This document shows, piece by piece, positions 46,961 to 58,890 of a DNA stretch of 64,000 bases; position 1 is the stretch's first letter, and every line of letters begins with the position of its first letter. This stretch comes from Dastarcus helophoroides (Eukaryota; Arthropoda; Insecta; Coleoptera; Bothrideridae): assembly GCA_028583605.1 (NCBI GenBank), contig CM053326.1, positions 37,603,931 to 37,667,930 on the forward strand, written 5' to 3'. Position numbers and translations under genes: made by a program. The notes beneath the pieces were generated by a model, which did not search any database, was not told the origin of the DNA, and saw only the letters and a program-made list of their open reading frames with translations.

Positions 46961-47490
46961 CTTCATTGCTCAATTTATTTCATTTTGGGGCTAAACATTT
47001 GTCGGTAGTTAAGGTTGTTTTTGAAAAATGTGCCAAGCTTGAATTTCCCAACTTAGCGAAACCCTTAAGGTACTTAAGTGTCCAATTTTTCGAACTATTT
47101 AAGGACTTTGACACCTACGAAGAAAGACAGGATGATGGTCGGTTAACAAGTTGTTTTAAACGTTTACCCGGCATTAATTGCTTCCCTCATGAATTCACAA
47201 AATTCGAAAAAAAAAACTCTCGAGTTTTTGCACCATTTTTCTTCAAAATATTCCGCACTGTTCGTAAAACTTACTTCTGAAATTCCTTACCACTATAAGT
47301 CGATATTCATTCGAACAAAACGAATGGCCCAACGACCTCTTGGGGGTTCGCAGCGCCGAAAGTATCACTTAATTATTCACCTTTCAAGTACGGCCTAAAT
47401 AATGTTTAATTTCTCCCGATTGCAAGCTGTAGATCAAGCAACTTATAAAAAAGTTGTACATAAAATAATATGCATTTGTCGTCATAACAA
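46961..47490. other. Unique sequence, no gene seen
   Basis: A 104-codon frame at 46966-47280 has no recognisable domain. No repeat noticed. Confidence 0.3.
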
Positions 47491-47640
47491 ATTTTGGTGG
47501 AACGGACTGGTCCTTGATTATCTTCAAAAATTGAAATACAAATCTTGTCTCCTGAAACCAAAAAAGATTAAAAGACACACCAAAAGTTGCTCTAATGCGT
47601 TTCGACAACCAAGCTATCATCTTCAGAGAGATACTATAAC
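47491..47640. mobile_element. Foldback MITE, copy 3 (left half only)
   Basis: ATTTTGGTGGAACGGACTGG, then TCCTGAAACCAAAAAAGATT and GCTATCATCTTCAGAGAGAT match the left arm and centre of the family at 1048 and 20404. The right arm is absent, so the palindrome is lost. Confidence 0.75.
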
Positions 47641-48448
47641 AAATGTATATCGAAGATACACACGAACGCTGATCGCCATAATCTGAACACCTAGTTCGTT
47701 TCTCGAATGAAGCAAAGCCAAGGGTACAAAATTATGGCCTATACCGAAATTTTATGCCCTCGTACAACAATGCAATAAAGAATAAAAGTAATTTAGATGG
47801 TGCGTGTCTCCGGACTTATCTGCCCCTAATGACTTTTGTTTTTCTTCCGCACGGCCACCAGACGTGCAATCGATAGATCTGCGGCGAAGGCATGAAGTGT
47901 TAAACGACCGGAGCCATCTAAGCAACGTTTTTGGTCGATTGATTGAAACCACACTGACGACCTGCGGCCGCCACTCGAATAAAGTATCTCTATCGGCTTG
48001 TTTGGAATTCTCGAAACGACTTTATTTTGTGCAAAAGTAAGCTTCGGACTCACATAACGTAGACCACTTTTCAATCTCAATGAAGCGGTTAGGATTCGGA
48101 TTTGCGAAGTTTTGTTTTCCTCGTTTTTATCAGATAATCGACCCAAAGTTTTTTAATTAAGAACACCCTCACGATGAACTGCAGTGAAAATGCGCCACTA
48201 AATAGTGCATGTTATTTGAGGTGACTATTTAATAAAGAGTCCAATGCATGGAAAACTAGTTAAGGCCTAACAATAAATAATCCGTCTGTCTCTCTACATC
48301 TGATTCATGGAGCGAAAACTTTTGTCTGGAAGATGCAGTAATGAACCGGTAATTACCAAGCTTTAATCCTTGTGAACTTGTAATTTGAGAATTCCGTCTT
48401 TGTAAATAATAAGTCCTTATTAAGGGTAAATGGAATAAAGGGAACTTT
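47641..48448. other. Unique sequence with GC-richer pocket
   Basis: 47790-48050 is GC-richer than its surroundings, with several overlapping frames on both strands (47752-48146). None shows a recognisable domain, and mutual overlap argues against coding. Confidence 0.3.
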
Positions 48449-49236
48449 AATCCTCTACGGCAGTGTTTCCCAAACTTTCGACATATGTATACCCTTTCCA
48501 TAATTTTGCATGACGTTGAGTTCTCCTCGTTAAAAAAAATGCATCTTAACTAATACAATATAAATGAGAAAGTGTGTTGGTCTGCTGAACATATTAACGA
48601 GTTTGAACAAAACATTATTCTGTTTTTGAGCCTCTAGTGGACGAATTACGCGCGCAAAGAATCTAATTTCTTTGATTGTACGCGATTAAATTGCGAGTAA
48701 TTATAGGTTAACATTATTGTTTCTTCTTACTTGAAAATTTATGGCTTATATAACTTATTTGTCAATTATCTGAAATGTAAATTAAAGTGGGATCATAACT
48801 TACCTGCAGCATGTGTGATTATTACAGAAATGTTACGATGTGTAACAGAATGTTACGATGTCTAACCGAATGTTACGATGTGTAACAATGATACGATCTG
48901 TAACCGAATGTTACAAGGTCTAGCATAATGTTACGACGTGCAACAGAATGTTACGACGTGTAACAGAATGTTACGACGTGTAACAGAATGTTACGACGTG
49001 TAACAGAATATTACGATGTACGACAGAGATGTGACAATGTGTAACAGAAATGTTACATTCTCTAATCTCTACAGCAGTGTTTCCCAAACTTTCGACAAAT
49101 GTGTACCCTTCCCATAATTTTTCGTGACGTTGAGTTCCCTCATTAAAAAAATTGCATCCTAACTAATATAATATAAATGAGGAAGTGTGTTTGTCTGCTG
49201 AACGTATCAACGAGTTTCAACAAAACGATCATTCTG
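48449..49236. repeat. Direct 175-bp repeats with hAT-like ends around a minisatellite
   Basis: 48449-48622 and 49062-49236 are copies in the same orientation (about 88% by eye). Each contains CAGTGTTTCCCAAACTTTCG, a typical hAT terminal sequence, followed by GTGACGTTGAGTTC-like blocks. No matching right-hand end was found, so these may be solo left ends or a ~614-bp segmental duplication. Confidence 0.7.
48826..49053. repeat. ~20-bp minisatellite TGTTACGACGTGTAACAGAA
   Basis: About eleven head-to-tail copies of a 20-bp unit. The central copies (48930-49010) are nearly identical and the edges diverged. Each unit contains TGTTAC and GTAACA five bases apart, so the array is a chain of small palindromes. 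Confidence 0.95.
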
Positions 49237-50286
49237 TAATCTGCAAGAACTCTTTAAAGCTGAGCAAGCTGATTAAGTTAATTTTGTTACGTTTACCCAC
49301 AGTTAATTCTTAATTCTTAATTTTTGAGTCGTCTGAAGCAGCCCGGTGCCTCCACCAACTCCTTGGGATACGCGTAACGCGTACCACACACGGTATCACA
49401 TTGATTTTTTTCTTTGTACCTATTTTCTAACTAAACCGAATATTTTATAGTTACGATATTGGCTAATTCGTCAGTTCGATTGCTTAATGGTGCGTTTACA
49501 CTAGAGGCTTTATTCCGTGACTTAAACTATATTAAGTGTCAACTATCTATCCGAGCTATCCGAGACTTATTTACACAGCTGAGAAGGTAAGAAGACGGTA
49601 AAGTAAAGCACAAAATAATTATTCAAATTTCGTACGGACCTACGGACAGAGAACGATCGTCATAATGAACACGATTTCAAGCACAACAGAGACGCTTATT
49701 ACATTAAAACCATAAAACCATGCTTTTCAGACATGTGAAGATAAGCTAATCTTTTCAAAGCGAGAGCTCAAAAACATCGCCTAACAAATGGCCAATGATC
49801 GTATTTCGTCACAGAATAATTTTCATACATTAGAGATTAATCTGAAAATGATTGCATTTATTCTACATTTTTTTTAATCAATTGGTTTGACAAAATATAA
49901 AAAACGAATTCTAAAAAATAAATAAATGTGAAATAAAAATAATTAACCACTCTCGGGAAAACTGAAGCAGCAGTTCTAAAAATATGGTACACCTACAAAA
50001 ATAATGTTCAATGCTCAAACAGAAGATTGATTTTGAAGCACTTGAAACAGTTTTGCACCAGTCAGGCGTTACTACTTACATTACTCAGCTCGATGTAAAA
50101 TGTATTTCAATAAATAAATGAACAACGCACACCCTAAACGGATGAGTTTAAGAGCATGAAATTTCATACAAGTGTTCCCCTTAATACATACGTGAGCACT
50201 AACGAAGGATTATTCAAAATTCATCCTCTAAGGCAGTAAAAATGGGCATTAATGGACAGGTGATTTTTATGTAATAAATAATACAT
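49237..50286. other. Unique sequence, no gene seen
   Basis: AT-rich with no supported frame or repeat. Confidence 0.3.
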
Positions 50287-50520
50287 AACAGGATATACTT
50301 CTTCCGGGATTGGACCGCGTCAAAGAACTACTAAAAGTGTTCGACGTTTCGCCCACCATCGTAGGGGGCTTCTTCAGGAACAAAGAAAGAAAAATAGATG
50401 AAAAGAGGAATATGAGGGAATATGCAAAAAAGGAAAATAAAAAGGCCAATTTCAAAACATCAGAGCACGGTAACTCAGTATGTCCACCATACCAGAGGCG
50501 AAACTCTTCTGAATTGAAAA
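50287..50520. other. Short GC-richer insert, possible element end
   Basis: The phrase GACGTTTCGCCCACCATCGT followed by GGGGGCTTCTTCAGGAACAA is unlike its surroundings and resembles terminal or UTR sequence of some arthropod retroelements (Penelope-like elements have similar ends). The identification is by impression only. A forward frame across it (50310-50525) is probably fortuitous. Confidence 0.25.
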
Positions 50521-50930
50521 TTTGAATTTCTACAAAACTTTCTCGAAACTTTTAATGCAAAGTCAAAATTTGGAAATTATGTCGACATTTCGAGAAAAAA
50601 CTATCAAATATTCCAAAAAAAAAAAAAATGTTTCCCCACATTTTCTACTTCTCGAAAATTCTTCTAAATTTCAACTTTTTTGAAACTTTTCAGTTTAAAC
50701 TTGAAAGATACTCCATTGAGGTCAAAAAATATTTGAATTTCTACAAAACTTTCTCGAAAGTTTTAATTCAAAGTCAAAATTTGGAAATTATATCGACATT
50801 TCGAGAAAAAACTATCAAATATTCCAAAATAAAAATAAATGTTTCCCCACATTTTCTACTTCTCGAAAATTCTTCTAAATTTCAACTTTTTTGAAACTTT
50901 TCAGTTTAAACTTGAAAAATACTCCTTTTT
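50521..50930. repeat. Two 211-bp tandem units
   Basis: TTTGAATTTCTACAAAACTT begins each unit, at 50521 and 50732. Both carry ATGTTTCCCCACATTTTCTA and CAGTTTAAACTTGAAA. Identity is over 90% by eye. Confidence 0.9.
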
Positions 50931-51714
50931 AATTAAAATGCAGCTTTAAAATCAAAACTTTAGTTGAGCCTCGAATTCGTTTTATAGAATTCGTTCAAAA
51001 TTTAAAAATTCGTATTTTTCGGGGAATTAGATTGTCCAAAAATATTAAAAACTTTCAGAAATAGGGGAATTTTTCAAAGAGTAAAAGTTACGAGAATTCG
51101 GGATTTCGAAAAAGCGGTTAATACTTTCAAAAGAAATTTGAAAAAATGTCGAAGTTTTCACAAAAAATCGAACTTTTGAAAAAAGATAGACATTTCAAAA
51201 AAAGTTCAAATTCTCAAAAAGGCTATAACTTCTTAATAAGTCCAAATTTTGATAATAAAAGTTTTTAATTTTCAAACATGGGAATATTCTGAAATAATTC
51301 GAGAATTTCAAAACGTGGAAATTTTTAAAAATAAATTAATTTTCCAAAAAAAAAGTGAAAATTTTCGAAAAAAAAGTAGTTTCTCAACTTAACTACACAA
51401 AAACCGAAACTTCGAGAAAAAGACAAAAAAGCAATGGTTTTGAAAAAAACAATATTTTAACAATCATATTTATTAAAAAAAAAACAAAATTTTGAAAAAA
51501 ATCGAAGTTTTGAGAAAAAAGCTTTGGGTCAAAGTTTTTAAAAGTCGAAATTTTGAAAAAGGAGGGACATTTTCAAAAAATTTGAAAATCCTGAAAAAGT
51601 TCAAAAATATTAAAAATGTTAAAATTTTGAGAAAAATTCAATTTTTCAATAAAGTGAGAATTAAAAAAAATGAATTTTTTAAATAAAAGTTCAATTTACT
51701 GTACAGAAGTCATT
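50931..51714. repeat. A-rich degenerate array
   Basis: AAAAAGTCGAAATTTTGAAAA-like phrases without a clear period. Lysine-rich frames are artefacts. Confidence 0.5.
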
Positions 51715-53180
51715 TAAGTGTTATTTTTAGAAAGCAAAACTTTGAAAATAGTCAAAACCTGGAAAACAGTCGAATTAAAACAAATCAAACTCTCGAGAGT
51801 CGATATTTTCAAAAGCTGAAACTTCCAAAAAATTCAAATTTGATAAAATCGAATTTAGAAAAAGTCAGATTTGCAAAATACTTGAAATTTCGAGTCGGAA
51901 TTTCAAAAAAACGCAACATTTTCAAAAATAAGGTCAAATTCTAAACAAAGACAAAACTGAGAAATTCTTGCGATTAATAAAATAAGTAAACATTTAAAAG
52001 TCGTGGAAACTAAAAAAAAAAATGGGAAAATTTAAATTTCGAAGTTTTAAAAATAAAAAGACGAAATATTTTTTTAAAAAATTCGAAAAATGTTTAAGAA
52101 TTTTCAATAAAGCAGACTTTTTAGACAAGTTATTATTTTTAGAAAGTCAAAATTTTGAAAAAAGTCAAAACCTGGAAAAAAGTCGAATTAAAACAAATCA
52201 ATTACTCGAGAATCGATATTTTCAAAAATTGAAACTTCCAAAAAATTCAAATTTGATAAAATCGAATTTAAAAACAGTCAGATTTGCAAAATAATTGAAA
52301 TTTCGAGTGGAATTTCAAAAAAACGCAACATTTTCAAAAATAAGGTCAAATTCTAAACAAAGAGAAAACTGAGACATTCTTGCGATTCATAAAATGAGTA
52401 AACATCTAAAAGTCCTGGAAACGAAAAAAAAGGCGGGAAAATTTGAATTTCAAAGTTTTCAAAATGTAAAAACGAAATATTTAAAAAACTTTGAAAAATG
52501 TTTAGGAATTTTCAATAAATACAGCATAACTTCAAACAAGTTATTATTTTTAGAGTCAAAATTTTGAAAAAAGTCAAAGCTTGGAAAAAAAGTCGAATTA
52601 AAACAAATCAAACACTCGAGAGTCGATATTTTCAAAAGCTGAAACTTTCAAAAAATTCAAATTTGATAAAAGCGAATTGAAAAACACCCAGGTTTGCAAA
52701 AAAAACTGAAATTTCGAGTCGAAATTTCAAAAAAATGCAACCTTTTCAGAAATAAGGTCAAATTCTAAACTAAGAGAGAATTGAGAAATTCTTGCGATTA
52801 ATAAAATGAGTAAGTCGTGGAAACTAAAAAAAAAAAAATTGGAAAATTTGAATTTCGAAGTTTTAAAAATATAAAGACGAAATATTTTTAAAAAAAGTCG
52901 AAAATGTTTAAGAATTGTCAATAAGGCAGACTTTTCAGACAAGTTATTATTTTTAGAAAGTCAAAATTTTGAAAAAAAGTCAAAACTTGGAAAAAAAATC
53001 GAATTAAAACAAATCAAACATATCGAGAGTTTGATGTTTTCAAAAGTTGAAACTTCCAAAAAATTCAAACTTGAAAAAATCGAATTTAAAAAGTCAGATT
53101 TGCAAAAAAATTGAAACGTCGAGTTGGGATTTTAAAAAAACGCAACATTTTCAAAAATAAGGTCAAACATTTAAAAAGGT
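51715..53180. repeat. Higher-order satellite, four ~410-bp units
   Basis: The landmark GTCGAATTAAAACAAATCAA recurs near 51770, 52184, 52592 and 52999. Each is followed by a CTCGAGA(G/A)TCGATATTTTC block and GGTCAAATTCTAAAC, with GCGATTAATAAAAT in the first three. Periods are about 414, 408 and 407 bp. Each unit is built from the A-rich short motif. Confidence 0.9.
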
Positions 53181-53870
53181 CGAAAATTTCAAGAAACTTC
53201 AAAACTTCGATAAATTCAAAATATTCAAAAAAATATAGAAGCACTGAAAAGAAAATTTTCAAAAAATAAAAGGTTTAATAAGGAAAAAGGTTATTAACAA
53301 TGTAAACAGTTCAAAAAAATCAAAATATAACCAAATAAGACAGAATTTTTAAAAAATCGAATTTAAAAACAGTCAGATTTGCAAAAAAAGTTGAAATTTC
53401 GAGCCAGAAGTTCAAAAAAAGGCAACCTTTTTAAAAATAAGGTGAAACGTTTAAAATAGTCGAAATTTTCAAAAAACTTGAAAACTTCGAGATAATTTCA
53501 AAATAGTTTAAAAAATGTAAAACCAATGAAACGAAATGTTCAAAAAAGTTAAAATTTTCAAAAAATTAAAATGTTTAACAATGACAAAGGGTATAAAAAT
53601 AGTACAAGGCTCAAAAAAATCTAAACATATCCAAATAAGTCAGCATTTTGAAGAATTTGGAGAAGTTGAAATTTCCAAAAGGTCAAAATTTTGAAAAAAG
53701 TCGAAATTTTCAATAAGTCAAAATTTCGAGAAGCGGAAGTCAAACGAGAAAAGATCGAATTTGTGAAAAAAAGTAAGTATTTTAAAATGTTGAAATTTTC
53801 GAAATCAGTCGAAATTTTTCATAAAAATTGAATTGTTCAAATATTCGGAATTTTCAAAAAAGTGACCCAA
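53181..53870. repeat. Diverged edge of the A-rich array
   Basis: Repeats such as AAAATATCCAAATAAGTCAG and AGTCAGATTTGCAAAAAAA continue with about 290-bp spacing (for example near 53330 and 53620), then fade. No gene. Confidence 0.5.
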
Positions 53871-55139
53871 TAATCCTTTTTCTTTTTTCACGTAGACGAA
53901 GGCGCTACTAGATCTATAAATACCTAATTATAAATTAAACATTTATAACATCCCTGGTGCGATATTCTCTGTATCTTCTTTGCAAAGTGGTATTATTTTC
54001 ATTCATGTTGCATTGGTTTTTTCTTCGCCAGTTACTCCTTCCACAATTCTAGATTTTCAGTAACCTTAAGGATTGGCAATCAATAGATTGCCCCAAGCAG
54101 CGATTGCGTTGGATCTTTATTTGTCAAAGTCCCTAGTACGTTCATAGTGTCCATACAGCTCGAATAAAATACAGACCTTTTTTAAAATAATAATCTACTT
54201 TATCAAGGACTGAGACATTTGTTAGAAAACTGTCCCAAAACATAAGGAATATCAAAGCAAGCTTGCTGCAGTTTTATGTCAAATGTTTTTCTTATACATT
54301 ATTCAATCTGGCAGCCTGGTTATTCCAGAGGCATCTTTACCAAAAAATAAAATAAAATGTTTTACGTGTTTCTCCCTCAGTCGACTTTTATTTCCGATGA
54401 TAACCATTAACTGTATTTTGTGTATCGCAGTAAATTGAAAATGTTCACCTCAGATCGGCGAAGATCGATTAAATATCACTAAGAGTGATCTCGCATGTTA
54501 CAATATTGTTGAAAGCTTTCATTTAAAATTTACTGGAATAATGTTACATACAAGAGGTCTTGTCTCCAATGGCTCAAGTTTGTCTTGTTCAAACTTCTAA
54601 GGAAACTGAATTCGAATGGAGTATTAAAGGAGGGTGAAAGCTGCGGTTTCGCGAAAACATGGAATTTTCCCTTAGAGAACGTATCTTCATTCATTTCAGT
54701 TGTTAACTTCGCACGCATTATTGTATACTTCATATTCAGAGTTAGCAACTGCAGTTAAAACCCTGTTAATAATTTACGACTTCCTTTGGGGCACAATGCG
54801 GACAAATGGAGTGGAATGACATAAAGCCTAATAATGGATATTTAATTTAATTCATTGTTAGGGCTAATCAGAAACTTTCTCGATATATGCCCACCAGTAA
54901 TTTAGGTACATAAGTAATTATTAATTACACAGAATTTTCACACCAAAACTCTACAAAGCGCTCCTGTATCTCGCCTATTGTTCGTATCTTAGAGCAGCAT
55001 TTTGTTATATTTTATAGGAACGTCCTTCTTATAAAAAAAAACAGTGGAGTATAAAGCTACCTATCATTTTTTTTATTATTAAAGAATATGGAAATAATTA
55101 TTATACGATGAAATAAGAACTAAATATTTAACGGTGGAG
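53871..55139. other. Unique sequence, no gene seen
   Basis: Moderately AT-rich, no recognised coding motif (reverse frame 54748-54530 unsupported) and no repeat. Confidence 0.3.
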
Positions 55140-56340
55140 TCTAAATTTTCAAAAAAAAAAAGACCATTCGAAAATTTGAAAAGTGAAATTTTGAAAAAAG
55201 TTGAATTTTCCAAAAAGCCACAACTTTGAAAGTCAACATTATCATAACAAGTCGACATTCTGGAAAAAATTCAAAATTTAAAAAAAAAATGAATTTCTCA
55301 AACAGAAAAGGTCACAACCTTGAAAAAAGTCGCAATCCTGAAAACAGAAATTTTCAAGAAAAGAATTTTGAAAATTTTCAAAAAATTCATATTTTTAAAA
55401 AAGGTACGATTTTCAAAAAATCATACGCTAGACAAAAGTCGCAAACCTGAAAATAGAAATTTAAAAAAAAAAAGAAAATGTTGAAATTTTCAAAAAATCA
55501 TATTTTCAAAAGTTACGCTTTTCAAAAAAATCAAAAACTGTAAAGGTAAAATTTTAAAAAGAGGACACAATTTATGGAAATATTGAAAAAATTTCGAAAT
55601 TTTGAAGAAGTTGGAAAAGTTGAAATTTCCAACCAAAAAAAAATCGAATCTTCGGAAAAAGTCAAACCTTTGATGAAAAGAGAAGATTGTGAAACAAGGT
55701 CGAAAGTTTCAAAACGAGTGCAAATTTTTAAAAAGGCTTTAATTTACAAAAAAAAAAAACCTGAATATTTTTGAAATTTAAAAAGAAATCTAAATTGTGA
55801 GTCGACAATTTAAAAAAGTAAAAACTTGAAGAAAATAAATTTTTAAAAAGGCGATATTTTCAAAATATTTAAAAATTTCAAAATGACTCAAAATTTTTCA
55901 AAAAGATCGATATTCTCAAGCCAATGAAAACTTTTTAAAAACGTCAAAATCTTCAGAACAGCCGAAGTCTTGAAAACAGAAATTTTCAAAATAGTCGAAA
56001 TTTTGAAATTTGCAAAAATGGTTTTAAAAGATAAATGAATTTTTACAAAAATCAAAATTTTAAACAAAAGTGGCAAAAGAGCGGAAAATTTGGAAAAAGA
56101 TGGAAATTTTGGAAAATAGAAGTTTTCAAAAAATGGAAATTTTGAAGAGTGGAACTTGAAAAAGTTCCAATTTTGGGAAAAAAAACACGAAAGTGTTTGA
56201 AAAAAGCAACTTCGCAAAGAAATCGAAAGTTTAAAAAAATCAGAAATTTGCAAAACTCAAAACTGTGAAAAACTCAAAATGCTGTAAAAAGACGAAGTTT
56301 TCAAAACGATGAAAATCTGTAAATATAAAACAAAGTCGGG
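55140..56340. repeat. A-rich degenerate array
   Basis: AAAATTTTCAAAAAAGTCG-type repeats. TTGAAAAAAGTCGCAATCCT and AAAAGTCGCAAACCTGAAA mark a local duplication near 55320 and 55430. No gene. Confidence 0.6.
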
Positions 56341-56482
56341 TTAGTTACACCATTTATAACTCCGCAACGGCTGGACAGATTTTGATGACCTTTGCTTTGT
56401 TGAATTTGTCTCGGCCTCGAATAGCAGAAGAAAGACTAAAATATTGAAAAGATGTACGAACAAATGTTTTATAAGGGATCCG

Positions 56483-57977
56483 TGTGCAGGGTGTCCCATT
56501 TTCGACACTTTTCGTGGCTATTGGGCTTATTATTAAATATAGGGTGTTAGGACTTTCACTTTAGTGCCCTACTTTTTGATGGAATGAAAGATTCCAGTCT
56601 CAAATTTGTCATAGCTGTCTTAGTTTTGAAGCTATAGGGTGATTTTAAAAATCTTCACTTTTTAGCCATGCCTTGTTTCTCCGTTATGTCTACTTACATG
56701 AAAAAGGTAAAAATTGATCTAGACATGTTTACGTTTAAGTTCAGTGGCTTGGTGAATGTTTTTCTAAAAAGTCAAATTTTTGAGATATTAACCAAAGTTA
56801 TATTTTTTTTAATGAACTACAATGTATATTATTTTTTATGTTCACTAAGCATAATTTGGGCTTTAAAAAGATATATAGATGTTAAGGTTTATTTTTAAAA
56901 ACAAGCTCAAAATTCAATATATTTATAATTTATAGCAGTAGGCTATGACTAATTTACTAGAAACAAAGGCAAAATTAATAATCATTCAAAGAGGTACACT
57001 CTCCAAAAGTAAATTTCAATATTTTCAATTATGTATTAAAATTTAATCAATATTGCATATTTCACTTTATCGTAAAAACACAAAAGCTTTTTCTAATAAA
57101 AACAAGCTGAATTTTTTAAAGATTGTTTTTAAAATTAAAAACCATTTTTTGATTGCAATATTGGTGTATTTGTGTTCCTTGTTTAACTACATTTACCAGA
57201 ATTATTGGTCCATGCCGAATGATTCGGTAGCCAAACCAACTCTTTTACGAAGTTCAGCAACATGAAGAGAAAAGGAAATTAAAGAGTTATGGTATACAGA
57301 ATTATTAACTTGCTCATTTCGTTAAAAAATATACAAAGGTGTTGGTATAACAAGATTTAAGGCTCAAAGAATTTAAAAAAATATAAATACCAATAATTTT
57401 TAATACATAACTGAAAATATAAAAAAAATTTAAAGTAACTTTTGAGAGGTTGAATTTTTGGAATAATTCTGAATTTTGCATTTGTTTCTAATAAATTAGT
57501 CATAGCCTACTGCTATAAGTAAAGTATAGATTATAAAAATATTGGATTTTCAATTTGTTTTTAAAAAAAACGTCAACAACTATATATTTTTAAAAGGCTC
57601 AAATTATACTTAATCAATATAAAAAATAATATACAGGGTGTTTCATTTAAAAAAGTATAATTTTGGTTAATATCTTAAAAATTTGACTTTCTAGAAAAAA
57701 CTGACTAAGCTACTGAACTAAACATAAAAAACTTTAGCATGACCAGTTTCTACCTTTTTAATATAAGAAGGCATAACGGAAATATGAGGCATGTCCAAAG
57801 AGTAAAGATTTTCAAAATCAGCCTGTAGCTTAAAAACTAAGACAGTCATGACAAATTTAAGACTAGAGTCTTTCATTTTATCAAAAAGTAGGACCGCAAA
57901 GTGTAATCCCAACACTGTATATTTATTAATAGGTCCAATACCCTCGAAAAAGTACCGAAAATGGGAAACCCTGTACA
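56483..57977. mobile_element. 1.5-kb palindromic foldback element
   Basis: The left end TGTGCAGGGTGTCCCATTTT and right end AATGGGAAACCCTGTACA face each other. The arms (about 56483-57035 and 57400-57977) match through landmarks such as AAATTTGTCAT(A/G), CTGTCTTAGTTTT and TAGCAGTAGGCTATGACTAA and its mirror at 57490-57520. The loop of ~365 bp is AT-rich. The reverse 114-codon frame at 58062-57718 and the forward frame at 56668-56898 are partly mirror images of one arm, so I reject them as genes. Confidence 0.85.
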
Positions 57978-58099
57978 GCGCCATCTCCGATTCATAACAG
58001 GAACATGATAAAAACGTATCGCAATCTACACTAACCGTAAATGTGTTGTAACCAGTTTCCAATGGATGACGCTGTATCTCTTTTGATTATGGCCCGTTT

Positions 58100-58890
58100 T
58101 TAACGGTTTTTCGCGTAGGATTCACTCGAAAATGAGCACAGGGCTTTGTCGCGAACGTCAAAATTTCCGGTAAAAAAATAAAAAATTTTCGAAAGTCGAA
58201 ATTTTCCAAAAAAAAAAAAGGTCAAAATTGGTAATAACAACTCAAAACTTTTAGAAAAGTCGAAATATTAAAAAAAAACTGAAATTTTTAGTCAAAATTT
58301 TGAAAAAAGTCAACTTTTCAACACAAAAGCCAAAATTTCAGGAAAAATCAAAATTTTGCAAAAACTGAAAATTGTGAATGTCGAAATTTAAAAAAAAAAC
58401 AAAGTTTCTAACTAAGCGAAATTTTTCAAAAAAAACCGAACAATTTTGAAACAAAATTGAAATTTTGAAGGAAAAAGTTAAGCATTAAAAAAATACAAAA
58501 TTTCCAAAAAAAGTTAAAATCAAAAATCCTAAAATGAGTCATAATTTCGAGTAAAGGTCGAAACAAATTTCAAAAAAGTGGAATTTTTAAAATGTTGGAA
58601 TTTTTAAACGGACCTTAATTTTTAAAAAATATAGAAATTTTCAAATGCATAAATCGGATTTTTAAAGAAAAACAGAATTTTGCAAAAAAGTCGAAATTTT
58701 CAATAAGAATCGAAATTTAGAAAAATTTAAATTTTCTCAAACAGCTAAATCATTCCAAAAAAGTCGAAATTAAGGAAGAAGTCGAAAATAAAAAAGGGTC
58801 GTAAGAATTCGAAATTTCAAGGAAAAAAAAACTAAAATTCAAAAACATAGATTTTGAAAAAAAAGCCAAATTTTAATGTTTTTTTTTGGT
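58100..58890. repeat. A-rich degenerate array
   Basis: AAAAGTCGAAATTTTnAAAAA phrases, no clear unit, no gene. It lies just beyond the foldback element. Confidence 0.55.

Noticed and set aside
48826..49053. CRISPR array
   Set aside because: Direct repeats have no unique spacers between them; it is a contiguous minisatellite in a eukaryotic context.
57718..58062. 114-codon reverse frame
   Set aside because: Most of it lies in one arm of the 56483-57977 palindrome and is mirrored by the forward frame at 56668-56898. No recognised motif.
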